33,455 nucleotides of DNA from Halalkalibacter oceani (GCF_023715705.1 NZ_JAMBOS010000035.1:1-33455), one strand, 5' to 3'. Positions 24,621 to 33,359 are shown, counted from the stretch's first letter. Notes: generated from the letters alone by a model not told the origin. Made by a program: numbers and translations.

Positions 24621-25161
24621 AATTTCTTATAGTACACTTGATGCAGGTTATGATTATCTGGCTATTTACCAACAGATTTACCGAATCGGAGCGCAATCCG
24701 TTATTGCTTACAACAAGAAAAATGAATCAGAGCTAGAGGGATTTGATAAGCACTTTGCCCCAACTTGTGTCCGAGAACATTCGTATCGATACGATAGTTA
24801 CGATGCAACGTACGAGACGTTAAAATATACACGTCCAAAAGAGTGTAAGGACTGCCCATTAGCAGAAGACACGTTATGCCAGAAGGTGTACAAAGTGAAA
24901 ATCACAACCGATTTGCGACGCTATACTGCCCCAGCTCGTGGGTCAAAAGCATGGAAAACGATTTATAAGCAACGAAGTGCAGTAGAACGGGTCATTGCTT
25001 ATCTCAAGGAATTTTTCCAGTTAAACAATGTTCGCTATCGTACAGGAAAACGGGCAAAAGTACATGTTGATTTGACTCATTTAGTATATAACGCAGCGAA
25101 GCTAGCGTGTGATCGTATAGCTAAATCCATTGCCAACAAGGAGAACATTCAAGTAGCTTAA
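24619..25161 (+). pseudogene. C-terminal transposase fragment (IS1182-like)
   Basis: About 180 residues of a DDE transposase C-terminus. They start mid-domain at STLDAGYDYLAIYQ and contain CKDCPLAEDTLCQ, TAPARGSKAWKTIYKQRSAV, then the conserved ERVIAYLKEFFQL with its catalytic-type Glu. The N-terminal half and left end are missing. The stop and some 60 bases of the right side remain, up to the truncated response regulator. The element therefore lost its left part in the same event that removed the front of resB. Confidence 0.82.
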
Positions 25162-25220
25162 TTCAATTTTAAAAACGCTAAAAGCAAAATCGGTTTCGTG
25201 TAACATTAATGAACTAAGCT

Positions 25221-25652
25221 TTATGAAATTGATTCAAACACTAAGTTTTTCTTATCTGGATCAGTCTGTTTTATTAACGCTCTCCTTAGAAGAGCATGGA
25301 CACGAGCGAGAAGTTCTTCAACCTCAAAAGGCTTAGTCAAATAATCATCAGCACCTAAGTTTAAACCTTCGATTCGATCCTGTACCTCTGTTCTCGCTGA
25401 AAGCATTAAAATTGGAACTTCGGAATATTCTCTTACCGCTTGGCAAACCTCAAAACCATCTTGATCTGGCATCATAATATCAAGAATAACCAATTCATAA
25501 GAATCCCTATCTCCAGCTATTTTCGTTAATGCTTCCTGACCTGTCGCAGCTTCTGAAACGCGAAATCCAGCCTTTTCCAAATAGAAAGACAAAAGTTCAC
25601 GCATTCGTAACTCATCATCTACAATTAAAATATGATACTCACCACGATTCAT
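25221..25652 (-). pseudogene. Response regulator truncated after the receiver domain (ResD-like)
   Basis: A complete receiver domain (VDDELRMREL, phospho-Asp in VILDIMMPDQDG, MLSARTE, LTKPFEVEELLARVHALLRRA) ends at 143 residues shortly after the linker. OmpR-type regulators have about 230 residues, so the winged helix is missing. The break lies at the junction with the transposase remnant. Its place upstream of resB-resC suggests a ResD-like regulator whose tail and kinase were deleted. A bare receiver could still be made from AAGGAG at the start. Confidence 0.8.
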
Positions 25653-25783
25653 ATCAATATCTCCTTAATTCTTTTATAGGGGAAGTATAGATGATAAATG
25701 TGTAAAACATATGAAGAAACGAAAGAATCCCAATGAATTTCTAACCTAGATGGAAACATCATAAGATAATTGTTTTGAGCATC

Positions 25784-25813
25784 AAAAAAGCAGAAGAAAA
25801 ACCTCCTGCTTTT
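25784..25813 (-). terminator. Terminator of the carboxypeptidase gene
   Basis: AAAAGCAG and CTGCTTTT form an 8-bp stem, followed on the minus strand by more T residues (TTTTTTGATG). It lies 14 bases past the gene. Confidence 0.7.
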
Positions 25814-25826
25814 CTCTACCTTTCGA

Positions 25827-26924
25827 TTAATTAAAGATATTCAATGCATTAATGAATCTTTGAAACCAATTTGGCTCTTGTGTTTCGATGGTAACTTCTT
25901 CAAATACTTCAACTGGTTCTTCTACCATACTTAGCTCTTGCTCTAAAAGAATCGACCCTTCGCCTGTTTTTATGACAAGTGAATCGCCATATATGTCTTT
26001 TAAAATCCTCTCGTCCTTGGGAACGGTTATAAACGTTCCTGAATCTAGTTTATATTCTACTCCTTCACTATCTTCATACGTTTGCCCAGCTGGCAGTTGC
26101 TTCGTTGTAAAATTTTCAAACCCATAGTCGAGTAACGCAATTGTATCATTATAAGCATTTTGAGAAGAAGAAGCATTTAACGTTACCGCAATTAATTCAA
26201 CACCGTCTTGTTCCGCTGAAGTTACAAGGGTGAACCCTGATTGTGTCACGTATCCGTTTTTAATTCCTGTTACTCCTTCATAATCCCAGAGAAGACGATG
26301 ATGGTTATAAAGGGTTGTCTCCCACCCCTCACCTTTCCATTCTAATTCTTTCGTTCCGACAATGTCTTTGAATCGTTCATTCTGCATCGCATATTGGGCA
26401 ATCTTAGCCATATCATAGGCCGTTGTATAATGGTTTTCATTGAATAGTCCGTGAGGGTTCGTAAAGTTAGAATTTGTCACACCGACTTTTTCTTTTACAA
26501 ACTCATTCATTTTCAAGGCAAAATCACGCTCGCTTCCAGAAAAGTACTCTGCTATGACTGTTCCCGCATCGTTACCAGAATTGATAAGCAGCCCTTGAAC
26601 TAATCGCAACAATTCGACTTCTTCGTCTTCTAACAAATATACTTTTGTTCCAATTATGCCGGTTGCATTTTTGCTTACTTGAACAGTTTCCGTTAAATCC
26701 CCTTCTTCAATGGCGATAATCCCAGTCACCATTTTTGTAATACTTGCGGGGTACATTCGACTTGTTGCCTTTTTATCAAAAAGGACTTGTCCCGATTTTG
26801 CATCGATTAAAATTGCTGCCTCGCTCAATAAATCGGGTTTATCCTCTGGGTGTGCCATTGAAGTTGAATAGGTTGATACCAACATAAGCAGTGTTATTAT
26901 TATGATGGATAATTTCTTTACCAT
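25827..26924 (-). CDS. D-alanyl-D-alanine carboxypeptidase (DacF-like, PBP5 type)
   Basis: A 365-residue penicillin-binding protein, class S11, that removes the terminal D-Ala of wall stem peptides. It has a signal peptide (KKLSIIIITLLMLVSTYSTSMA), the nucleophile SITK in YPASITKMVTG, the second motif SGNDAG and the third motif KNGYV. A beta-rich PBP5 C-terminal domain follows, and the end is amphipathic (NWFQRFINALNIFN), as used for membrane attachment. It is unrelated to copper, probably a separate transcription unit. Confidence 0.93.
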   Translation of the reverse strand: MVKKLSIIIITLLMLVSTYSTSMAHPEDKPDLLSEAAILIDAKSGQVLFDKKATSRMYPASITKMVTGIIAIEEGDLTETVQVSKNATGIIGTKVYLLEDEEVELLRLVQGLLINSGNDAGTVIAEYFSGSERDFALKMNEFVKEKVGVTNSNFTNPHGLFNENHYTTAYDMAKIAQYAMQNERFKDIVGTKELEWKGEGWETTLYNHHRLLWDYEGVTGIKNGYVTQSGFTLVTSAEQDGVELIAVTLNASSSQNAYNDTIALLDYGFENFTTKQLPAGQTYEDSEGVEYKLDSGTFITVPKDERILKDIYGDSLVIKTGEGSILLEQELSMVEEPVEVFEEVTIETQEPNWFQRFINALNIFN

Positions 26925-27068
26925 GATGTAGGTCCGCCTTTCTAGTCGTAAAAGAAATAGTTGCTAGAATGTTTTTCGAAATCTATTAATCAGCTTTTTT
27001 GAAATGATGTCTAAAATGATTTGACACCCCTTTCTCTTTTTCATGTTGTTTTTGATTGTAAGGATTAA

Positions 27069-27371
27069 ATGTGTGGAAAAGATGAAAAAATAAGATTACC
27101 TTCAAAATATGATAAAAGATATAGAAAGGCGTTAATCTTATGTTTGTGTCATTTCAATGTTCCAAATCTTTCTACCCATTTATCTTGTACAACTATTTTT
27201 GTTTTAAAGGAAGCTGTAGAATATTTTTTAGCACTGACTCGATCTGCACGAAGCTTAAACAGATACACTATCATTGCGCAATTAGCATTGGATAAATTGG
27301 AAATTATTAACGACCAATTAACAGACAATTTCTATCTGAATTTTACGTACGCAAGACAAAAGGTCCCCTAG
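27069..27371 (+). CDS. Hypothetical 100-aa protein, weak likeness to ComM/YifB C-terminus
   Basis: An open frame after AAGG with an early Cys-containing half and a helical C-terminus. The segment LKEAVEYFLALTRSARSLNR, then an A-L-D stretch and an end rich in Y/R, loosely recalls the C-terminal Mg-chelatase domain of ComM/YifB (LSARAY..R...ARTIADL). The likeness is weak and the N-terminal part does not fit. It may be a decayed remnant or a chance frame. Its last codons lie in the arm of a terminator hairpin. Confidence 0.3.
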   Translation: MCGKDEKIRLPSKYDKRYRKALILCLCHFNVPNLSTHLSCTTIFVLKEAVEYFLALTRSARSLNRYTIIAQLALDKLEIINDQLTDNFYLNFTYARQKVP

Positions 27372-27387
27372 AAGGAGACCTTTTGTC
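27355..27387. terminator. Perfect-stem terminator of the multicopper oxidase gene
   Basis: GACAAAAGGTC and GACCTTTTGTC form a perfect 11-bp stem with an 11-base loop, 12 bases past the multicopper oxidase stop. Confidence 0.65.
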
Positions 27388-27399
27388 GATAATATTTAT

Positions 27400-28932
27400 T
27401 TACTCAGGCTTATTCGGAACATTTGGATCAGGTGTAAATGTCGGTTCAAATCCCTTATACCGAACTTCCGCCACCATTCCGCCATTCGCATGGTGAAACT
27501 CGTGACAATGGAACATCCAATTTCCAGGGTTCTTTGCTTCAAAGACAATTTCATATGTTTCACCAGGTCTTACATTTAATGTATCTTTTAAAACTGGCGA
27601 GCCTTGAATAGGGTTCCCGTCTTTGGAAATGACGTTGAAGAACTCCCCGTGCAAGTGCATTGGGTGGTCGAAATCCGTATCATTTGCGATCGTAACCTTC
27701 ACCACATCCCCTTCTTCGACCTCATAAATCTCGTGGTCTGGGAATTGCTTATCGTTAATCGTGAATGTCTCTCCGCCATCATCGGATCCAAGTAACATAT
27801 CGTACTCTTTGGTAATTTCCCCTACGTTAAGCTCTTCCGCTTCTCCATAGGTGGTTAAATCAAAGAATGAAGAAATGGACTCAACCGTTTGCAGCTCTTC
27901 GCCCTCATACCCGTCGTAAACAAGCGGGATTAACGCGTTAAGTCTCTCCTGATTCTCTTCAGCAAACACTTGAATTTCCCATGCTCCCGGATTATCCATT
28001 TCAATTTCAACATCATACCGTTCAGCTGGGGCAATTCGAAAGGCCGTATCATTTAAAACGTCCGGTTCATTTACAGCTTGACCGTCGTAGTGTGTAATTT
28101 TAAATGAATGTTCTGGTATTGAGACAACTTGTGTAAACAGCCCAGCATTCACAAAACGCAGCTTCACTTTATTTCCTTCTTCGACATCAATTGATTCAAT
28201 TTGTGGAGACGCCTTTCCATTAACCACCATCGTATCATACATTGCGTTCATCATTTCCGCATGGGTCATACCATCCATGTCCATATCTCCGTGTTCCATG
28301 TCGCCCATGTCCATGCCACCATGATCTATACCGCCCATGTCCATTTCCGAAGAGGCAAATTCATCAATGACAACGACTTCATCTACATCATAGGATTCTT
28401 GGTTTGCTGGCTCAACAATAAAGACACCATAAAGACCTTTGTCAACCTGAGTCGCACCGTCTTGGTGGGAGTGATACCAGTAGGTCCCTGGTACATCAGA
28501 TTGATATTCATACGTAAACTCTTCACCAGGCATAATCGCATTTTGGGTAACGCCTGGGACTCCATCCATCTCATTCGGAACAGGGAACCCGTGCAAATGA
28601 AGGGCGGTTGGTACATCAAGGGAGTTAGTCACATGAACGACTACTTCATCGCCCTCTTGCACACGGATTTCCTCACCAGGTAAGGTTCCATTGTACGTCC
28701 AAGCAGTAGACATGATTTCATCATTGAACATCCAATGTTCTTCCGTGACATCAAGGTTAAACACTTTCTTCCCCTCTTCATTTGCCTCTTCGCTTTCTTG
28801 ACTTTGTTCTTCTTGTTGACTATTATCGCTACCCATTTCAGAATGATCAACTGATGCATCTGAGCAGCCAGCTATCACTAAGGACACAGTAAACATAAAC
28901 ACTGCTGCCATTAACCTGTGTGCTTTTTCCAT
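27400..28932 (-). CDS. Multicopper oxidase lipoprotein, probable copper oxidase
   Basis: A 510-residue three-domain cupredoxin oxidase with a lipobox (SLVIAGCSDAS). It probably oxidises Cu(I) or other metals/phenols outside the membrane. The four copper motifs are in order: HLHGFPVP, WYHSHQDG, then HPMHLHGEFF, then FHCHEFHHANGGM, which supply the trinuclear cluster and the type-1 Cys/His. A Met/His/Asp-rich insert (DMGGIDHGGMDMGDMEHG near residues 195-220) is like the Met-rich regions of CueO that bind Cu(I). GGAGGAAGG precedes the ATG. It lies next to the DUF1541 lipoprotein gene. Confidence 0.95.
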   Translation of the reverse strand: MEKAHRLMAAVFMFTVSLVIAGCSDASVDHSEMGSDNSQQEEQSQESEEANEEGKKVFNLDVTEEHWMFNDEIMSTAWTYNGTLPGEEIRVQEGDEVVVHVTNSLDVPTALHLHGFPVPNEMDGVPGVTQNAIMPGEEFTYEYQSDVPGTYWYHSHQDGATQVDKGLYGVFIVEPANQESYDVDEVVVIDEFASSEMDMGGIDHGGMDMGDMEHGDMDMDGMTHAEMMNAMYDTMVVNGKASPQIESIDVEEGNKVKLRFVNAGLFTQVVSIPEHSFKITHYDGQAVNEPDVLNDTAFRIAPAERYDVEIEMDNPGAWEIQVFAEENQERLNALIPLVYDGYEGEELQTVESISSFFDLTTYGEAEELNVGEITKEYDMLLGSDDGGETFTINDKQFPDHEIYEVEEGDVVKVTIANDTDFDHPMHLHGEFFNVISKDGNPIQGSPVLKDTLNVRPGETYEIVFEAKNPGNWMFHCHEFHHANGGMVAEVRYKGFEPTFTPDPNVPNKPE

Positions 28933-29010
28933 TTACCTTCCTCCATCTTTTGTCGAATGCGCCCATTCCTTCCAAGGTAAATAAGGTTCCGTTTATTCGT
29001 TCTTTAAACC

Positions 29011-29640
29011 TCACTCAACAGGTGAAAGTTCACTTTCTGTTACCCATTTATGATTTTTCACTTCTTCTCCATTTGTTGTTAGTGTGAAATCAACCATATA
29101 CACAGTCGTCTCTTCCGCTGAGTCGATTTCAACTGTTGCCCCTTCCATTCCTGCCATATGAGATGCATCCGTTGTAACTTCTGTACCAGGTTCTAATGGC
29201 TCTTCACCGGCATCTACGATTTCTTCATGAATCACCCATTTATGATTTTCCACTCTTTCCCCGCCATCTGTCGGAGTATAAGAAATTGCATAGGCAATTG
29301 TATCATAGGCACCAACAATCGTTGCTTCGGCCCCTTCCATCCCTGCCATATGGCCATCCGTTATAAGCGCTTGACTTCCAATATCATAAGTTGGTTGCTC
29401 TGCTGCTTTTAATTCGTCTGGAACCTCACCTGAACTCGAATGGTCCATGTCTGAATGGTCCATGTCTGAATGGTCCATGTCTGAACCCACCATTTCCATG
29501 CTTTCTTCAGAATTTGAATCCATATCCATATCCATACCTTCATGCGGATTAGGTTCTTCATTCTCACTTGCACATGCCATTAGCGTAAATACTGTGGATA
29601 AAGAAACAATTCCCATCACTATATTTTTTCTTTTAATCAT
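29011..29640 (-). CDS. YdhK-like lipoprotein with two DUF1541 domains
   Basis: A 209-residue lipoprotein (lipobox LMACASENE) with a Met/Asp/His-rich linker, in which DMDHSDMDHS-type repeats run near residues 50-70. Two copies of the DUF1541 unit follow, each with MAGMEGA and a final NHKWV (GHMAGMEGAEATIVGAYDT and SHMAGMEGATVEIDSAEET). Members usually sit beside copper genes. The Met/His repeats point to surface copper binding. AAAGGAGG precedes the ATG. Confidence 0.85.
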   Translation of the reverse strand: MIKRKNIVMGIVSLSTVFTLMACASENEEPNPHEGMDMDMDSNSEESMEMVGSDMDHSDMDHSDMDHSSSGEVPDELKAAEQPTYDIGSQALITDGHMAGMEGAEATIVGAYDTIAYAISYTPTDGGERVENHKWVIHEEIVDAGEEPLEPGTEVTTDASHMAGMEGATVEIDSAEETTVYMVDFTLTTNGEEVKNHKWVTESELSPVE

Positions 29641-29751
29641 TTTTTGAATCCTCCTTTTGTTTATCAGTTTAACGAGCTCAACTTAACCATATCCAAAAAG
29701 TTTATAGAAACGATGAAGAAATCGCAAATCACATCACCGTTCAATAATTGT

Positions 29752-30108
29752 TCACATTTTTGGATGAACCTTCTTTAATAGGATAGCTTGATTTTCCTTC
29801 ATTATAAAAATGTGAAAATAATCTCCTTTTTCCAAAGGAATAAACCTTCTTAATTCCATCGGGATCCGAACAGCCCCTCTTTCACTAACAATCATCCTAT
29901 TATCCAATGTTTCACCTTCACACTTTTGAATAATTAATTCTTTTGACTTTTTTGTTAACCCAACCGTTACCTCATCACCAAAATTGAGACATAATCTTTC
30001 CCGAATTTTTTTTGGTAAGGTAATGGTTTGGCCATTTTTTAAAATACAAATCAGTCCAGTCTCGGAAGGTTGTTCTTTTTTCATTTGAGAAGTATTAGGT
30101 TCAAGCAT
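29752..30108 (-). CDS. AbrB/SpoVT-like domain protein
   Basis: A 118-residue protein with two tandem swapped-hairpin-type segments. The first is CILKNGQTITLPKKIRERLC, then GDEVTVGL. The second is SERGAVRIPMELRRFIPLEKGDYFHIF. Both have the VxxPxxxR pattern of AbrB-fold DNA-binding domains. It may be a small regulator of the copper oxidase region or a stray. The start at 30108 is chosen for the GAGGTG six bases upstream. Confidence 0.75.
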   Translation of the reverse strand: MLEPNTSQMKKEQPSETGLICILKNGQTITLPKKIRERLCLNFGDEVTVGLTKKSKELIIQKCEGETLDNRMIVSERGAVRIPMELRRFIPLEKGDYFHIFIMKENQAILLKKVHPKM

Positions 30109-30240
30109 AATCAACACCTCGGTCATGAGTTTTATCTGTAGAATAAATTTAAAATGTTTAGAAACCGTGAAGAATTGAAAATTATCTAGTAGTTTTTAAG
30201 TTGCATGGAGAAGATGCTAGTAATTGGTTGTGTTTAAGTT

Positions 30241-30453
30241 GTAGTAAAAAGTATTCTGGCTGGAAACCGCTAGCATCACTACAATCCGGTGTATGAAGAG
30301 CCAATGCGAAAGAAAAAGCGAAATGACATAGCGACGAAGGTAGAACACTCTACGCAAAAAAAAATTGAAGTCGAGAGTGTATTTGGTCATGTCAAGCAAA
30401 AGCTTGGTTTTCGAAGACTCTACCTTCGAGGAATTGAAAAAGTAACCATTTAG
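30241..30453 (+). pseudogene. Remnant of a DDE transposase C-terminus
   Basis: An open stretch from 30280 encodes YNPVYEEPMRKKKRND and KKIEVESVFGHVKQKLGFRR, then LRGIEKVTI and a stop. The E-V-ES-FGH-K...FRR-LRG pattern is the last catalytic-Glu region of IS1182/IS4-like transposases. An in-frame TAG at 30271 and the missing front show that it is dead. Confidence 0.7.
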
Positions 30454-30538
30454 CTCTGATTAGTCGCCCTTGCTCATACATAACATTAGGAAGTGAGTGA
30501 CGGCAGACCACCACTCGACAAATTAAAAATGACTAAAC

Positions 30539-30579
30539 AAAAGCGAGATGAAAATCAATTTGATTTTCATCTCGCTTTT
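30539..30579. repeat. 41-base inverted repeat with 20-bp perfect arms
   Basis: AAAAGCGAGATGAAAATCAA and its exact reverse complement flank a single T. The T-rich right end would allow it to act as a terminator on the plus strand. It lies inside an open frame that leads into the AraC-type fragment, at the edge of the transposase remnant. Confidence 0.7.
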
Positions 30580-30581
30580 TC

Positions 30582-30990
30582 ATTTAAAAGGGATTCTGAA
30601 AACATCACTGTGAATGCATGTCATGGAATGGAAAAGAAAGATGAGGATCTTGAACATTACATTGCAGTCTCCACTATTAAAAATTGTCCGGAGGGGTTAT
30701 CAGAGCTTAAAATTCCAAAACAAACTTGGGTTGTGTTTGATGCTGTCGGAAAAATGCCCAAAGCATTAACAACTACATGGGAACGGGTTTATACCAAGTG
30801 GTTTCCTAGGTCTGGATATGAATTAGCAGAATCACCCGAAATGGTGAAAGGAATTGACGACACAAAAACGGAAATTTGGATTCCTGTTAAAAAAGAATTA
30901 GTTAGAGTGAGGACTTCTATTTCCTTTTTTGCTTATATTGTAATCGGGCGCTTTAATGACGTAATGAAAAAGCCCAATTTCTCTCTATAA
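30582..30990 (+). pseudogene. Effector-binding domain fragment of an AraC-type regulator (GyrI-like)
   Basis: About 135 residues matching the GyrI-like ligand domain found at the C-terminus of some AraC regulators: YIAVSTIKNCPEGL, WVVFDAVGKMP, TTWERVYTKWFPRSGYELA and KTEIWIPVKK. No DNA-binding domain precedes it. The frame instead extends back through the inverted repeat to a GTG at 30493. A tail of about 30 unconserved residues follows the domain. It is likely a truncated gene, possibly after element insertion. A standalone GyrI-like protein is possible but lacks a clear ribosome site. Confidence 0.6.
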
Positions 30991-31007
30991 ATTCACGGAG
31001 AAATTGG
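30974..31007 (+). terminator. Terminator after the AraC-type fragment
   Basis: CCAATTTCTC pairs with GAGAAATTGG, followed by a run of eight T and then ATTTT. The stem starts inside the last codons of the fragment. Confidence 0.75.
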
Positions 31008-31247
31008 TTTTTTTATTTTGGAATCGAATAAGAGGAATTCCTTTTTCGTAACATTCAACAAAATCACAAATGGAATTAGGTCATATTCTTTAGCCGTTTG
31101 CAATATCTGAAACAGTTGATATATGAAACTTGAAAAACCAGTATAATCAGTCTCTAACACATTACACCCATCCACTTCCGCCTGAGAAAGACCGGACAAT
31201 AAACGACTGAGAAATACTCCGCTGATTCGTTTTAAAGGGACCACCAA
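30993..31247 (-). CDS. Unrecognised 84-aa frame, doubtful
   Basis: An open frame starting at a TTG without a good ribosome site and ending inside the terminator of the opposite gene. The product has a central hydrophobic part (FSSFIYQLFQILQTAKEYDL). I see no known motif. It may be a remnant of an interrupted gene next to the downstream operon. Confidence 0.2.
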   Translation of the reverse strand: MVVPLKRISGVFLSRLLSGLSQAEVDGCNVLETDYTGFSSFIYQLFQILQTAKEYDLIPFVILLNVTKKEFLLFDSKIKKPISP

Positions 31248-31302
31248 AAAAGAATTACTCCTGTATGTTTATCAAATAATCCCATCAATCTAGCTTTTTA
31301 GT

Positions 31303-32355
31303 TTAACCATTAATGATACGTGAATTTTGGTCAGTATCACGTAAAGTGGAAGGACTATTAAACAATCTTGACACTTCTTCTAAACTTAGTGAATTTTTAT
31401 TTATTATAGACTTTATTACCTCTAAACCTATCTTCTCTGAGAATTGTTTTTTTTCGTTTGAAAGAAATTGCTCAGAGGATTCATTATATAAAGATTTTAG
31501 CTTAGGTATTAAATGACTGTATAAATAGATAATAAAGAAAGTGTCATTATCTTCAGCTTCAAGAAGTTTCAATTTTTCCGATTGAGTTACATATATCTGT
31601 GTATTAGACTCATAATCAATTGCGAAAACAATGTCTATATCCTCGTTTCGAAGTCTAGCGGTAATGGTCCTCAATATTTCGCCGTTACTTATAAAGGCTT
31701 TTGTTATAATCAGTTCAGATGTTTGATCCGAAACCCCTTTGAAAATATTATGTTCATCTGCCGTGTTCCCGATAAACCCGTTGATATTCATCAAATTAAG
31801 TCCATCTCCCAAGGAACCATCGTTTTCAATATACTGGAAAAAAAGCCAGTTAAATAAATCAGAAGGTATCTCATATTCTTTATCAGATTGATCTATAAAA
31901 CTTGTCCCAACTAGTTTTCTCACTCTTTCTTGGTGAGCATAATTTGATGAGCAAATGATTAAGTGAACAATGTTGTTAAACGACAAAAAGTAAGTCACTA
32001 TTTGAGTGAAATTTACTCTTTGCATTTTTGGGAGAATATTTCCATTTGAATCACGTTTTCTTCTTTTTGGATATTCAATATTCGCAGTAGCAATAAGATA
32101 CTCTGCACATATTTCCTTCTTTTCTTCATTTTCATCTGTCGTCTGTAATTTGAGTTCATTAGGTTCAGATATTTCTCCCCAAGTAAAATAAAAATTTTTT
32201 TCATCATCCGACAAACTACTCATTAGCTCAGCGTCACGTTTAGTAATCAATAGAGGGTCAGTAAAACTTCTTTTTAAAATATTTATTTTTACATCGTCCA
32301 AACTTTTTATTCCTGTCAGCTTGAACAATTTACAGGTTATTTTTGAGCTGGTCAA
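31303..32355 (-). CDS. Unrecognised 350-aa protein, last gene of a three-gene operon
   Basis: A soluble protein without signal peptide or membrane helix. The first third is polar and charged (SLSDDEKNFYFTWGEISEPN). The middle has a hydrophobic strand-like core (TQIVTYFLSFNNIVHLIICS) and a charged LRNEDIDIVFAIDYESNTQIYV segment. The C-terminus is helical (KLGLEV-type, LEEVSRLFNSPS). No catalytic motif that I know is evident. Its ATG overlaps the stop of the preceding membrane-protein gene (ATGA-type), so the two are coupled. Confidence 0.7.
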   Translation of the reverse strand: MTSSKITCKLFKLTGIKSLDDVKINILKRSFTDPLLITKRDAELMSSLSDDEKNFYFTWGEISEPNELKLQTTDENEEKKEICAEYLIATANIEYPKRRKRDSNGNILPKMQRVNFTQIVTYFLSFNNIVHLIICSSNYAHQERVRKLVGTSFIDQSDKEYEIPSDLFNWLFFQYIENDGSLGDGLNLMNINGFIGNTADEHNIFKGVSDQTSELIITKAFISNGEILRTITARLRNEDIDIVFAIDYESNTQIYVTQSEKLKLLEAEDNDTFFIIYLYSHLIPKLKSLYNESSEQFLSNEKKQFSEKIGLEVIKSIINKNSLSLEEVSRLFNSPSTLRDTDQNSRIING

Positions 32356-33074
32356 TCGACATCCCCCTCACAGTTTACTTTCAATGGTTCATATTTAACA
32401 GATAACAGATAACCAGATAGAGTTTTGCCGAACCTTCCAAACTTATTCGATACAATAACATAGTCCAAATAGGTTTCTGCATTCTTAACTCGTATTGGCT
32501 TAACTTTAAACCGCTCGTTTAATTTGTGGGATTTCCCCCTAAATGTTCTTCCTTTAATATCTATTTTTCCAAGTAAATCTATGGAGATCTTTCTTTCAGA
32601 AATTTTAAAAATCTGATTTGCTTCACAATCCCACCTATCTGAATAGGAGACATCTAATAACTCAGGGTTAAAATAAACATCAAGTGTAACCCCTATATTT
32701 TTAATCAATAAGCTTGATAGCCGTCCCTTTGGTTCAAGAATAATTTCTATTTCAACGTCCTGAGAGTCGTATTCATGATTAGTAGGTGTAAACTTGATAA
32801 CTTCTTTTTTTCTTCCATTAATTTTCGTAATAAGGGTAACATCCATCTTTTTTATTATTGATTTAATTGTTGAACATAAAAATGATATTAAAATAGAGGC
32901 TAACCCAATTAATACTGCTATTACAGCACTAAGTACGGTTTTTTTTAGTACATCATTTTCATATCCTAGCTTATCTAAAATATTGTAAATTTGATTTTGA
33001 TTATTAGTTGCTGCGAACGCAACAATTAATGTAATTACAAATGTTTTTATTAATTGAATGACTGCATTTTTCAT
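32352..33074 (-). CDS. Two-helix membrane protein with beta-rich cytosolic domain, unrecognised
   Basis: A 240-residue protein with two N-terminal membrane helices (LIKTFVITLIVAFAAT and VLSAVIAVLIGLASILISFLC) and a basic turn (TIKSIIKKMD). A region of about 170 residues rich in alternating strands follows (VEIEIILEPKGRLSSLLIKN, VTLDVYFNPELLDVSYSD, RKISIDLLGKIDIKG). The layout, small membrane anchor plus soluble sensor-like domain, is common in defence effectors, but I recognise no family. It overlaps both neighbours by four bases. Confidence 0.7.
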   Translation of the reverse strand: MKNAVIQLIKTFVITLIVAFAATNNQNQIYNILDKLGYENDVLKKTVLSAVIAVLIGLASILISFLCSTIKSIIKKMDVTLITKINGRKKEVIKFTPTNHEYDSQDVEIEIILEPKGRLSSLLIKNIGVTLDVYFNPELLDVSYSDRWDCEANQIFKISERKISIDLLGKIDIKGRTFRGKSHKLNERFKVKPIRVKNAETYLDYVIVSNKFGRFGKTLSGYLLSVKYEPLKVNCEGDVD

Positions 33075-33316
33075 ACAAGAACCGCCGGACCAAAACCAAG
33101 AAAGTCTATTAATTTCTTTATGTCATTAATCTCGTCGTCAGACATTTCACTATCAATTCCAAGTACTCCATTTGATTTCAGAGTGATCATGTGCTTATCT
33201 TTTGATCTGAAGTATACCTGCAAAATTTGATACTCTTGATTTTCCATTATAGTATTTAATATTTCTGGATCAATTTTTTCTCCCTGTAACAAGTAATCAA
33301 TATCAATATTTTTCAA
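33071..33316 (-). CDS. Small unrecognised acidic protein, first gene of the operon, possibly 5'-truncated
   Basis: An 81-residue acidic product (SEMSDDEINDIKKLIDFLG, ending FGPAVLV). The only start in the annotated frame is a TTG at 33316 with no good ribosome site. The frame stays open upstream for about 14 more codons with plausible sequence (RDLNYEIHSVDCKL) until a stop near 33360, where the probable insertion-sequence end begins. The gene may thus have lost its 5' end. It overlaps the membrane-protein gene by four bases. Confidence 0.55.
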   Translation of the reverse strand: MKNIDIDYLLQGEKIDPEILNTIMENQEYQILQVYFRSKDKHMITLKSNGVLGIDSEMSDDEINDIKKLIDFLGFGPAVLV

Positions 33317-33359
33317 TTTACAATCAACTGAATGAATTTCATAATTTAAGTCCCTACGG

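Noticed and set aside
28383-28859. Out-of-frame minus-strand and plus-strand frames inside the multicopper oxidase gene
   Set aside because: The oxidase frame carries all four copper motifs, and the others are shadows.
29447-29500. Short tandem repeat in the DUF1541 gene considered as a CRISPR-like or non-coding repeat
   Set aside because: The repeat is in frame and encodes a DMDHS-type Met/His repeat, so it is coding. No CRISPR array was seen in the window.
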